Below are positions 6,367-13,189 of a stretch of 13,189 nucleotides of DNA, piece after piece; the stretch's first letter is position 1, and the number at the start of each line of letters is the position of its first letter. The translations under genes and the position numbers were made by a program. Source of the stretch: JAZSMJ01 sp045535815 (GTDB lineage: Bacteria; Bacillota; Clostridia; Oscillospirales; CAG-272); NCBI GenBank assembly GCA_045535815.1, contig JAZSMJ010000069.1:1-13189 (forward strand). Direction: 5' to 3'. The notes under the pieces are model-generated. The model had not been told where the DNA came from and did not search any database. It was given only the letters and a program-made list of their open reading frames with translations.

Positions 6367-8388
6367 TTATTTGATAATATCTTTATTATAATCGAGTGCA
6401 AGTACGTCAAGCATATCTTTATAAACGTACGACGGGAACATCTCTCTGGTTACGCATAGACCCGGAACTCTTGTATCGGGACGGTAAATGGTAAAGCCTT
6501 CGTTATATTCCCAGAACGACCATGTGATACCGTATGCATCAAAAGATTTTCTTGTATCTTCGATCAGGCGAAGCCTTGTGCTTTCTTTTATACCCGTACC
6601 GGGTCTGCCTGCTTTGAGATGAATATTTGCATTATAGTCGCAAGCTCCGAATTCGGCTACGAACATATGGATCTTACCGCCATATTTTTCGCTCCATTCA
6701 TTGAATGTTTTTGCTCTGTGCATCAGCCAATCGGCATTATAAAGTCTTCCTTCAAAGAAGTTTGGCTTCCACGCATCGATTTTTCCGCTTACATAATCGC
6801 CCAAAACTCTGAGAGCCTCTTCCCTTTTGTCTTCGGGAACGTCCTTTATACATTCTTCAATAGCATCTGTATAATCAACGCCGGGTTCTATCGGATACGG
6901 GATATCGTGTGTATAGCCCCAGAAATTATCGTTGCAGAAGTTGTTAAAAGTATTAAATCCAACGGTGAACGGCTCATATGAAGTAAATGAATATACGACG
7001 TTATCGTCTGTAACGGGAGACATTTCATATAAAGTTTCATAAGCACCGAATTTTTCACAGCTTGTAATTATAGTGTGATCCGGTAGCACGTTTCTCAGAG
7101 CAGCACAGACTCTGTCACTCATATAATACCAGACCATTTCGCCGTTTGATGCGTTGACAGGCTCTGTAAACATAAGTATCGAAAGCTGCTCAGGCGTCCA
7201 TCCCTGATCCTTTATCCACTCGCCAAGCTCTCCGAAGAATATGACAAGCTTTTCAAGTCCGTTTCTTGAGCCGAGATATCTTCCGTTCCACTTATCTCTG
7301 TTTCCGCATCCTAAAGAAAGCATACAGTTAAGTCCGTTATCAAGAATGGTATTGATAAAATCTTTCGCCCAATCTATATAATCCTCATTGAGCTGACCGT
7401 ACTCGCCGATAAGGTTATCCACGTATATCATCATACGCATATATTTAAAGCCCATATCCTTGCAGTTGAGGATATCGTCTGCGGTTATTTTACCGCCCTT
7501 CTTGCCGAATCCCTGGCTTCTGTCTGAGGTAATGCCGTGCTTGCAGTCAAACGTCGGAGCTTTTCTTTCGTTATCAGACTCGTCAAGCTTTATTGCAGTA
7601 ACCTCATCCGGCTTCTTTGCACAGCCGTAGATTCTCACCTGAGCGATAGAGCCGTCAAATCCGTTATTTCCATCGGGAGCTGCACCGAGGTATATATCCT
7701 TAGATTTACCGACTGCTCCGCTGACTGTAACCGTCTTTACAGCATTTCCGTCTACGTAATATGTAAGGTAACTTTCATTTCTTGAAACGAGAATATGGTG
7801 CCACCTTCCGTCAACAAGCATAGCACCGGAAGTCTCTGCGCCACAAACGTCTTTTGCTGAAAAAGCAAGCTCGCCATCTTCGTTTAAATAAATGCTCCAA
7901 GAATTTCCGCCTGAGGCAACCGTTCTTATTCCCTTTTCTCTTGCCGGAGCCTTTATCCATGCAGATACGGCAAAATCACCGCTAAGGTCAGCACTTGTCC
8001 ATGCAGATTTAAACATCGAGCCCTGCGTTGAAAAATCAAGCACCTGACCGAAGGTCTTGGAATTGAGCCAAACAGTCCATTTAAGCTCGGCGTGAGCTTT
8101 TCCTATCGCAGAAAGAGCAACGTCAGCAGGACCTCCGTCACGAAGCTCCCACGCTTCCTGCGCATCAGCAAGGAGAGCATAGTCCTTAATCTCCTCCCAA
8201 ACAGCTGTAAGAGTATTATCCTCATCATTTATTCTGTAAAGATTACCCGCTTTGTATATATTGCCTTTAGCATCACGCCATCCCGCAAAGGTATATCCCT
8301 CTTTTGCAAAACGGCAGACCTCAAGCTTTATTTTAGCCTTGACTTCTTTGGTTTCGTTTCCGTCTGAATAAGTTACGCTGTAATTCAT
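6367..8388 (-). CDS. Signal-less GH5-like paralogue C (InlB-type repeat, LamG, catalytic domain)
   Basis: Complete 673-residue protein from ATG 8388. It begins inside what corresponds to the second InlB-type repeat of its paralogues (residues 4-66, GYTFAGWRD, LTAVWEE). It continues with a LamG-like domain (about 85-268, WHHILVSR, TYYVDG, GFDGSIAQVRIYG) and the GH5-like barrel (about 283-665). Candidate active-site residues are Arg318, Glu409 in FTEPVN, Tyr471 in SFTSYEPF, Glu579 in VAEFG and Trp623. As in paralogue B, Thr replaces both the Asn before the acid/base and the His before the Tyr. No signal peptide, linker, CBM-like module or membrane segment is present. GGGAGA 8 nt upstream and a perfect consensus promoter directly before it argue for real expression from this ATG. 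It has 13 cysteines where the aligned part of paralogue B has 7, which fits a cytoplasmic location. It could be an intracellular glycosidase, an unconventionally exported protein, or a truncated duplicate still expressed. Confidence 0.92.
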   Translation of the reverse strand: MNYSVTYSDGNETKEVKAKIKLEVCRFAKEGYTFAGWRDAKGNIYKAGNLYRINDEDNTLTAVWEEIKDYALLADAQEAWELRDGGPADVALSAIGKAHAELKWTVWLNSKTFGQVLDFSTQGSMFKSAWTSADLSGDFAVSAWIKAPAREKGIRTVASGGNSWSIYLNEDGELAFSAKDVCGAETSGAMLVDGRWHHILVSRNESYLTYYVDGNAVKTVTVSGAVGKSKDIYLGAAPDGNNGFDGSIAQVRIYGCAKKPDEVTAIKLDESDNERKAPTFDCKHGITSDRSQGFGKKGGKITADDILNCKDMGFKYMRMMIYVDNLIGEYGQLNEDYIDWAKDFINTILDNGLNCMLSLGCGNRDKWNGRYLGSRNGLEKLVIFFGELGEWIKDQGWTPEQLSILMFTEPVNASNGEMVWYYMSDRVCAALRNVLPDHTIITSCEKFGAYETLYEMSPVTDDNVVYSFTSYEPFTVGFNTFNNFCNDNFWGYTHDIPYPIEPGVDYTDAIEECIKDVPEDKREEALRVLGDYVSGKIDAWKPNFFEGRLYNADWLMHRAKTFNEWSEKYGGKIHMFVAEFGACDYNANIHLKAGRPGTGIKESTRLRLIEDTRKSFDAYGITWSFWEYNEGFTIYRPDTRVPGLCVTREMFPSYVYKDMLDVLALDYNKDIIK

Positions 8389-8396
8389 AAGAAAAA

Positions 8397-8402
8397 TCTC
8401 CC
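8397..8402 (-). promoter_or_regulatory. Ribosome binding site of paralogue C
   Basis: GGGAGA on the minus strand with 8 nt to ATG 8388. It matters because it supports a genuine start at a position that leaves the protein without a signal peptide. Confidence 0.75.
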
Positions 8403-8421
8403 TTTTTATTGCGTTATGTTA

Positions 8422-8449
8422 ATTATACTGAATTTTATCATAGTGTCAA
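8422..8449 (-). promoter_or_regulatory. Perfect-consensus sigmaA promoter of paralogue C
   Basis: Minus-strand TTGACA (8449-8444), a 16-nt spacer and TATAAT (8427-8422). Both hexamers match consensus at all positions. Transcription would start near 8415, giving a leader of about 27 nt that contains the ribosome binding site and has no room for an upstream signal-peptide coding segment. Confidence 0.85.
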
Positions 8450-8477
8450 TACTTTTTCAGATTTTATATTATTTTTA

Positions 8478-8493
8478 ATGAGATGCGTCTCAT
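8478..8493. promoter_or_regulatory. Palindrome ATGAGA-N4-TCTCAT, possible operator
   Basis: Perfect 6-bp arms around TGCG. It lies about 30 bp upstream of the -35 box of paralogue C. Size and symmetry suit a dimeric DNA-binding protein; no binding protein can be named. Confidence 0.4.
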
Positions 8494-8502
8494 AAGCTCC
8501 TC

Positions 8503-8552
8503 AAATATCAACGCTAAGTTTGGCTTTAAATGTAAACCGAGCGTTGATATTT
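8503..8552. repeat. 13-bp perfect inverted repeat in the divergent intergenic region
   Basis: AAATATCAACGCT (8503-8515) is repeated as its exact complement at 8540-8552, separated by 24 bp that hold a further 4-bp pair (GTTT 8518-8521, AAAC 8534-8537). A third, degenerate copy of the arm core, ATCAGCGCT, is at 8568-8576 in the same orientation as the left arm. There is no T-tract, so it is not a typical terminator. The most economical reading is a set of operator sites between the two divergent promoters, perhaps for the neighbouring HTH protein; a small mobile-repeat remnant is the alternative. Confidence 0.6.
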
Positions 8553-8611
8553 AAGATTGCTCCGAGCATCAGCGCTTATTATATCGGTAAAAATATACAA
8601 CGGTGCGGTTA

Positions 8612-8640
8612 TTGTAATTGAGTCGGCATTATGCTATAAT
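8612..8640 (+). promoter_or_regulatory. SigmaA-type promoter of the HTH gene with extended -10
   Basis: TTGTAA (8612-8617, 4 of 6 consensus), a 17-nt spacer and TATAAT (8635-8640) preceded by TGC. Transcription would start near 8647, giving a leader of about 55 nt. The same TGCTATAAT box occurs in the distal promoter of paralogue A. Confidence 0.75.
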
Positions 8641-8689
8641 CGTACCATACACATAAAAACGTTTTACAGTTCCATAAATTGAGAAAGGT

Positions 8690-8694
8690 GGGAG
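8690..8694 (+). promoter_or_regulatory. Ribosome binding site supporting a GTG start
   Basis: GGGAG, part of AAGGTGGGAG, lies 7 nt before the GTG at 8702. No ATG is in a comparable position in this frame. Confidence 0.75.
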
Positions 8695-8701
8695 AACAGC
8701 T

Positions 8702-9976
8702 GTGTTAAAGAAAAGAAACAATGATATAGGTAACCGAATTGCTCAGCTGAGGCGCGAGAAGAACCTCACTCAAGAAGACCTTGCTAATCTTTTGTTTATT
8801 ACACCACAGGCGGTATCAAAATGGGAGCGAGGGACCGGACTTCCCGATCTGTCAATTATTCCTGCTCTTGCAGATGCGCTCGGAGTTTCGGTAGGCTCTC
8901 TTTTTGGAGAATTGGAGAATAATAGCCAAAACACAAGTGCTGTTCCGACATTCAATTCACTTCCTCTTGTCGCCCAATCCGGTAACATCGCATGCTATTC
9001 CAACAAAAATTTACTTTCCGAAAATGAAAACGAAGTATTATTCACCGACGGAAGCATTGCAAATTATTCAACAAAAACCGTAACAAACAAAGGCTTAGGA
9101 GAGATACGTCTGATAGAATTAGAACATGATTACTTAGATCTTGTTCCTGTTTGTACCGCAACAAAGCTTGAAAATAAATTTGATAATTTTAAAAGCATAG
9201 ATCTGTCGATATCATATCCATGTAATGTTGAAATAGAAAGATCGGACGATTTTAACGGAATCATAGCAGAAGGGTCTGCATTGTTTATTCACCAGATCGA
9301 AACATCCATATCTGACGGCATTTTGAATATAAATGTAAAAAGCACAAAAAGCGGTACGAATCGTGAAAATAATAAGCTTACTGTATTAATACCGCATGAA
9401 TGCAACGAGCTCCTCAGAGTTAAAATTGCCGGAAGCTCAAACGTTATATCATCATCAGATTTTTATATAACAGAGTTAGAGATATCCGGAAGCGGTGATA
9501 TACGGGCCGGAAACTGCGGTAATCTTGCAACAACAATTGCAGGAAGCGGTGACATATTCTTCGGTAACGTAAAAGAATGGAGTCAGATTAATATTTTCGG
9601 TGCAGGCGACATGTTTGGAGGTTCGCTTGGAGATAGATCTACCGTTTCTATATACGGAAGCGGTGACGTTCGTTTTGCAGAAGGAAAAAATGTAACTGTT
9701 AATATACAAGGAGCAGGAGATGCCTCTATAGGACAGGTCAGCGAAGATTTCAGTGCTACCATCACCGGATCGGGAGATGTTTCCTGTAACGGTATGGTAA
9801 ACAGGCTTGCAGTCACTATATCGGGAACCGGTAGCTTTGACGGAAGCGGTGTAACTGCAAATCAAGCTGCAATTACAATTATAGGTACCGGAGATGTTTC
9901 GCTTGATCGGATTATAGAGTCTTCAACCGAAATATTAAGCAAAAGCGCAAATTTCACTGTTAAACAAAGAGGATAG
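8702..9976 (+). CDS. XRE-family HTH regulator fused to a GSGD beta-solenoid (DUF2807-like)
   Basis: A 424-residue protein starting at GTG. Residues about 8-65 are a Cro/CI-type helix-turn-helix (IAQLRREKNLTQEDLANLL, then the recognition region TPQAVSKWERG), the form used for DNA binding and usually for repression. After a linker rich in Asn/Ser (about 70-120), residues about 160-235 form a beta-rich lead-in. Residues 242-399 hold nine repeats of an I-x-G-[SA]-G-D-[IV] type, beginning at 242, 261, 279, 298, 317, 335, 354, 373 and 393, a period of 18-20 residues. The first and eighth are degenerate. This is the pattern of DUF2807/head-GIN or DUF4097-type beta-helices, which are commonly exported or membrane-attached, yet here there is no signal peptide or transmembrane segment. 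The protein should therefore be cytoplasmic, with the solenoid acting as an oligomerisation or sensing module; that role is inferred. The gene is divergent from paralogue C and ends in a hairpin terminator. Confidence 0.92.
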   Translation: MLKKRNNDIGNRIAQLRREKNLTQEDLANLLFITPQAVSKWERGTGLPDLSIIPALADALGVSVGSLFGELENNSQNTSAVPTFNSLPLVAQSGNIACYSNKNLLSENENEVLFTDGSIANYSTKTVTNKGLGEIRLIELEHDYLDLVPVCTATKLENKFDNFKSIDLSISYPCNVEIERSDDFNGIIAEGSALFIHQIETSISDGILNINVKSTKSGTNRENNKLTVLIPHECNELLRVKIAGSSNVISSSDFYITELEISGSGDIRAGNCGNLATTIAGSGDIFFGNVKEWSQINIFGAGDMFGGSLGDRSTVSIYGSGDVRFAEGKNVTVNIQGAGDASIGQVSEDFSATITGSGDVSCNGMVNRLAVTISGTGSFDGSGVTANQAAITIIGTGDVSLDRIIESSTEILSKSANFTVKQRG

Positions 9977-9979
9977 ATT

Positions 9980-10025
9980 AAAAAATCAGAAGCGGTACAT
10001 TTTAATGTGCCGCTTCTGATTTTTT
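9980..10025. terminator. Bidirectional Rho-independent terminator between converging genes
   Basis: Arms 9980-9995 and 10010-10025 pair perfectly over 16 bp (core TCAGAAGCGG), extended by five more pairs including one G-U, with a 4-nt loop. It has A6 on the left and T7 on the right, so it can stop transcription from both sides. Its right edge overlaps the first base of the ygiQ stop codon (10025-10027). Confidence 0.9.
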
Positions 10026-11983
10026 TATTTTTTTGTTATTTTATTCTTTTGCTTTCCTGCAGGATTTTTTGACCTTGGCTTTTTGGTATCATGCTTTTTC
10101 AAAGGCTTTGACAAATTCTTTCTACCGCCCTGCTTGGGAGCTTTAGTGTTGCGTTTTTTGTCTCCATCAGAGCTTGCGTGGCTTCTTTGAGAGCCTCTGT
10201 CTTTGATCAGACAGTTCTTGCCGTTGCCTATAAGGTCAAGTCTTCCGGTTTTCTCAAGCGCTTCTCGAACGAGATTATAGTTTTCGGGACGTTTCCACTG
10301 CAAAAGCGCTCTTTGCATCTGCTTTTCGTGGTAGTCACTTGGAGAATAAACTTTCTTCCCGCTGAGCGGATCGATACCGGTATAGTACATTACCGTTGAC
10401 GCCGTTCCGGGTGTGGGATAGAAATCCTGAACCTGCTCCGGCACGTGTCCGCCGTTATTGAGATACTCAGCAAGCTTTACTGCATCCGCAAGCGTGCTTC
10501 CCGGGTGACTCGATATAAGATACGGAACGAGATACTGCTCTTTTCCGCAATCCTGCGTTATTTCAAAGAATCTCTTCTTGAATTTATTATATACGCTGAC
10601 AGAAGGCTTACCCATAAGCGAGAGCACTCCATCACAACAATGCTCGGGTGCAACCTTTAGCTGTCCGCTGACGTGATCCCTTACAAGCTTTTTGAAAAAG
10701 CTCTCGTCCTTGTCATATATAAGGTAGTCAAATCTTATACCGGAGCGTATAAATACCTTCTTTATACCCTTGATCTGCTCAACTCTTGAAAGAAGCTCAA
10801 TATACTCACTGTGATCTACCTTAAGATTTTTGCAGGGCGTGGGTGTCAGACATTTTCTGTTGGCACATACACCGTGCTCCTTTTGCTGATCGCAGGCAGT
10901 ATATCTGAAGTTTGCGGTCGGGCCTCCGATATCATGGATATACCCTTTAAAATCGGGCATTTTTGATATCAGCTCCGCTTCCTTGACCACCGACTCGATA
11001 CTGCGTGAATATACGCTTCTTCCCTGATGGAAGGCAAGTGCGCAGAAATTGCACGCTCCGAAACAGCCTCTGTTATGTGTTATTGAGAACTTCACTTCCG
11101 TTATTGCAGGAACTCCGCCCTCTTTTTCATACGATGGATGGTAATCCCTCATATAAGGCAGAGCGTAGACACGGTCGAGCTCTTCCCTTGTAAGCGGAGG
11201 CATTGGAGGGTTCTGCACAAGCATTTTGTCCCCGTACATCTCGGTAACGGCACGGCCTCTGACCGAATCGTTCTCCTTGTACTGTATTCCAAACGCCTGA
11301 GCATATATCTTCTTATCTGTTTTCAGATCGTCGTAGTCAAATCCGCCGACGCTGTCAAAATGTATCTTATCATCCTTATCGGCAAGAAAAACAGTTCCTC
11401 TGACGTCCCTTATTTTTTTCACAGGCACGCCTTTATCAAGAAGCTCTGCTATGCGAAGGAGTATATTTTCCCCCATTCCATAGGTCAGAATATCGGCTCT
11501 TGAATCAACGAGAATACTTCTTCTGACCTTATCATCCCAATAATCGTAATGTGCAAACCGCCTGAGCGATGCTTCAAGACCTCCCAATATTATCGGAACG
11601 TCTCCGTATGCCTCACGTATACGGTTACAGTAAACGATTACTGCTCTATCCGGTCTTTTGCCCATCTTTCCGCCTGCGGAATAGTAGTCGTAAGAGCGTT
11701 TTTTCTTCGACGAGGTATAATGAGCGACCATCGAATCAATGTTTCCTGCGGTTACCAAAAAGCCGAGTCTTGGTCTTCCGTACGTGCGGAATTCATCGCA
11801 TGAGCGATAATCGGGCTGCGATAAGATCGCAACCCGATAGCCTGCGGCTTCAAGAACCCTCGATATGATCGCTACACCGAAGCTCGGATGATCGACGTAC
11901 GCATCTCCCGTAACGTATACGAAATCAGGTCTGTCCCATCCTGCTCGGTCCATTTCATATTTTGTAAGAGGTAAAAAGCCCAT
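10025..11983 (-). CDS. ygiQ: YgiQ family radical SAM protein
   Basis: A 652-residue protein from ATG 11983. The N-terminus has the family's conserved block (TGDAYVDHPSFGVAIISRVL, residues 25-44) in the UPF0313 N-terminal domain, followed by ILGGLEASLRRFAHYDYW at 132-149. The radical SAM core has the [4Fe-4S]/SAM-binding cysteines as CFGACNFC (Cys307, Cys311, Cys314), matching CxxxCxxC. A second cysteine group (364, 373, 378, 384) follows, as is usual in YgiQ. The family is widely conserved, but its reaction is not established. The last 60 residues are a Lys/Arg/Ser/Asn-rich tail that looks disordered and may bind nucleic acid. It starts 12 bp after infB; its ribosome binding site AAAAGGGG overlaps the infB stop codon, so co-transcription and translational coupling are likely. 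Confidence 0.94.
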   Translation of the reverse strand: MGFLPLTKYEMDRAGWDRPDFVYVTGDAYVDHPSFGVAIISRVLEAAGYRVAILSQPDYRSCDEFRTYGRPRLGFLVTAGNIDSMVAHYTSSKKKRSYDYYSAGGKMGKRPDRAVIVYCNRIREAYGDVPIILGGLEASLRRFAHYDYWDDKVRRSILVDSRADILTYGMGENILLRIAELLDKGVPVKKIRDVRGTVFLADKDDKIHFDSVGGFDYDDLKTDKKIYAQAFGIQYKENDSVRGRAVTEMYGDKMLVQNPPMPPLTREELDRVYALPYMRDYHPSYEKEGGVPAITEVKFSITHNRGCFGACNFCALAFHQGRSVYSRSIESVVKEAELISKMPDFKGYIHDIGGPTANFRYTACDQQKEHGVCANRKCLTPTPCKNLKVDHSEYIELLSRVEQIKGIKKVFIRSGIRFDYLIYDKDESFFKKLVRDHVSGQLKVAPEHCCDGVLSLMGKPSVSVYNKFKKRFFEITQDCGKEQYLVPYLISSHPGSTLADAVKLAEYLNNGGHVPEQVQDFYPTPGTASTVMYYTGIDPLSGKKVYSPSDYHEKQMQRALLQWKRPENYNLVREALEKTGRLDLIGNGKNCLIKDRGSQRSHASSDGDKKRNTKAPKQGGRKNLSKPLKKHDTKKPRSKNPAGKQKNKITKK

Positions 11984-11995
11984 TTGTTTCCCCTT

Positions 11996-13189
11996 TTACT
12001 GTTTGATCTCAACCATTTCAAACGCTTCAAGGATATCGCCTTCCTTGATATCGTTAAATCTGTCAAGTCCGACACCGCACTCGTATCCCTGTGCAACTTC
12101 TTTTGCGTCATCCTTGAATCTCTTAAGAGAGGATATCTTATCCTCAAATATAACGACACCGTCACGAACGATACGGATCTGAGCGTTTCTTGTGATCTTA
12201 CCGTCCTGGATATAGGATCCGGCAATAGTACCAACGTTGGGAACGTGAATGGTCTGACGGACAACAGCGTGACCGAGAAGGCTTTCCTTGAACTTGGGAG
12301 CAAGAAGACCCTTCATAGCTGCTGTTATTTCTTCTATACATTCGTAAATGATTCTGTAGGTTCTTATATCTACTCCCTGACGTTCAGCAGAGTCTATAGC
12401 ACCCTTATCGGGTCTTACGTTAAATCCTACTATGATAGCATTGGATGCTGCAGCAAGCATAACGTCACTTTCGTTTATACCGCCGACACCCTTGTGAATA
12501 ACCTTTACCTTAACTTCATCGGTTGATATCTTTTCAAGAGACTGCTTTACTGCTTCCGCAGATCCGACAACGTCTGCCTTTATGATAATATTGAGCTCCT
12601 TTACACCGTCGGAGATCTGAGCAAACAGATCGTCAAGGCTGACCTTAGCGCCGGAATTGAACTCTGCTTCCTTAGCCTTAGCCTTACGCTGCTCTGCAAG
12701 CTCTCTTGCCATTCTTTCATCTTCAACTGCGTTAAACTCGTCGCCTGCAACCGGAACCTCGGAAAGACCTACAAGCTCAACCGGAACGGAAGGTCCTGCA
12801 GTCTTCATCTGCTTACCCTTATCGTCCGTCATAACTCTTACACGGCCAACCGCCGTTCCTGCGATAACAACGTCTCCGCTTTTAAGCGTACCGTTCTGAA
12901 CGAGAACTGTCGCAACAGGTCCTCTTCCCTTGTCAAGACGAGCTTCAAGAACGATACCCTTAGCTCTTCTGTCAGGATTAGCCTTAAGCTCCTTCATTTC
13001 CGCAACAAGCAGAACGTTTTCAAGAAGGTCCTCAATACCCATTCTTGTAAGAGCTGATACGGGAACACAGATAATATCGCCACCCCATTCTTCGGGAACG
13101 AGCTCGTAGTTGGTAAGATTCTGCATAACCGTTGCAGTTTCTGCACCCGGCTTATCCATCTTATTGATAGCAACTATTATATCAACGCC
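11996..13189 (-). CDS. infB: Translation initiation factor IF-2, C-terminal part (5' end cut by window edge)
   Basis: The open frame enters from the right edge and gives 397 residues plus stop. The first residues read GVDIIVAINKMDKPGAE, which contains the G4 guanine-specificity motif NKMD (residues 9-12), with the G5 SAL motif at about 46-48. After the end of the G domain come the beta-barrel domain II (about 75-165, GRGPVATVLVQNGTLKSGD), a Lys/Glu-rich helix, domain III (about 200-290, LNIIIKADVVGSAEAVKQSL, IVGFNVRP) and the C2 domain that binds fMet-tRNA (about 300-397, FEDKISSLKRFKDDAKEV, GYECGVGL). IF-2 is the GTPase that places initiator tRNA on the 30S subunit and promotes subunit joining. 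An ATG at 13159 is internal (within NKMD) and is not the start. The N-terminal region and G1-G3 motifs lie outside the window. Confidence 0.97.
   Translation of the reverse strand, partial: GVDIIVAINKMDKPGAETATVMQNLTNYELVPEEWGGDIICVPVSALTRMGIEDLLENVLLVAEMKELKANPDRRAKGIVLEARLDKGRGPVATVLVQNGTLKSGDVVIAGTAVGRVRVMTDDKGKQMKTAGPSVPVELVGLSEVPVAGDEFNAVEDERMARELAEQRKAKAKEAEFNSGAKVSLDDLFAQISDGVKELNIIIKADVVGSAEAVKQSLEKISTDEVKVKVIHKGVGGINESDVMLAAASNAIIVGFNVRPDKGAIDSAERQGVDIRTYRIIYECIEEITAAMKGLLAPKFKESLLGHAVVRQTIHVPNVGTIAGSYIQDGKITRNAQIRIVRDGVVIFEDKISSLKRFKDDAKEVAQGYECGVGLDRFNDIKEGDILEAFEMVEIKQ

Noticed and set aside
8503..8552. Inverted repeat as a Rho-independent terminator or IS end
   Set aside because: It has no T-tract and no gene reads into it from either side; no transposase or flanking target duplication is visible.
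8478..8700. Small RNA or riboswitch in the divergent intergenic region
   Set aside because: I see no conserved riboswitch motif and no terminator-antiterminator arrangement before the HTH gene; the structured part lies upstream of both predicted transcript starts.
9476..9865. 129-residue minus-strand frame opposite the GSGD repeats
   Set aside because: It is the antisense of a repetitive coding region, so it stays open by composition; no ribosome binding site or domain.
9500..9910. GSGD-coding repeats as a CRISPR-like or DNA tandem array
   Set aside because: The periodicity is at protein level (18-20 residues) with divergent codons and no unique spacers between identical repeats.
11984..12526. 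180-residue plus-strand frame antisense to infB
   Set aside because: It mirrors the IF-2 coding region, where domain III and C2 are unmistakable on the minus strand.

Overview
The window looks like a piece of a low-to-mid GC Gram-positive chromosome, most likely a Clostridia-type gut bacterium (Oscillospiraceae/Ruminococcus-like). The support is purine-rich GGAGG ribosome binding sites, consensus sigmaA promoters with TATAAT -10 boxes, Rho-independent terminators, type II lipoprotein leaders, and modular carbohydrate-active proteins with InlB-type and LamG modules. The genus is an inference; no rRNA or other decisive marker is present.

Layout from left to right. (1) 1-8388, minus strand: three tandem paralogues of a large modular protein with a C-terminal GH5-like (clan GH-A) TIM-barrel domain. 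The leftmost (1-2510) is cut by the window edge just inside its catalytic domain. The middle one (2751-6269) is complete. Both begin with a lipoprotein signal and an acidic low-complexity linker, followed by two beta-sandwich CBM-like repeats, two InlB/Listeria-Bacteroides-type repeats, a LamG-like domain and the catalytic domain. The third (6367-8388) keeps only the last InlB-type repeat, LamG and the catalytic domain, and has no signal peptide, yet has its own consensus promoter and ribosome binding site. Each gene has its own promoter, and strong hairpin terminators follow the second and third genes (in transcription order the third gene is first), so they are separate transcription units. 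(2) 8389-8701: a 313-bp divergent intergenic region with two outward promoters, a 13-bp perfect inverted repeat, three copies of ATCARCGCT and a separate short palindrome. (3) 8702-9976, plus strand: an XRE-type helix-turn-helix regulator fused to a beta-solenoid of about nine 19-residue GSGD repeats (DUF2807/head-GIN-like). (4) A 21-bp hairpin shared by converging genes. (5) 10025-13189, minus strand: a YgiQ-family radical SAM protein directly downstream of the 3' part of infB (translation initiation factor IF-2), 12 bp apart, so probably one operon.

How the parts may work together: the two lipoproteins would sit on the outer face of the membrane and bind and possibly cleave a polysaccharide. 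The divergent HTH protein is placed to control its own gene and the adjacent signal-less paralogue, but this is positional inference only. The catalytic domain keeps two candidate catalytic glutamates, but replaces the usual GH5 Asn before the acid/base (TEP instead of NEP) and the usual His before the conserved Tyr (SFTSYEP instead of a SFHFYEP-type motif). It is therefore either a divergent glycosidase or a binding protein with a glycosidase fold. The infB-ygiQ unit is housekeeping. I do not see a defence system, mobile element, CRISPR array, tRNA or rRNA.
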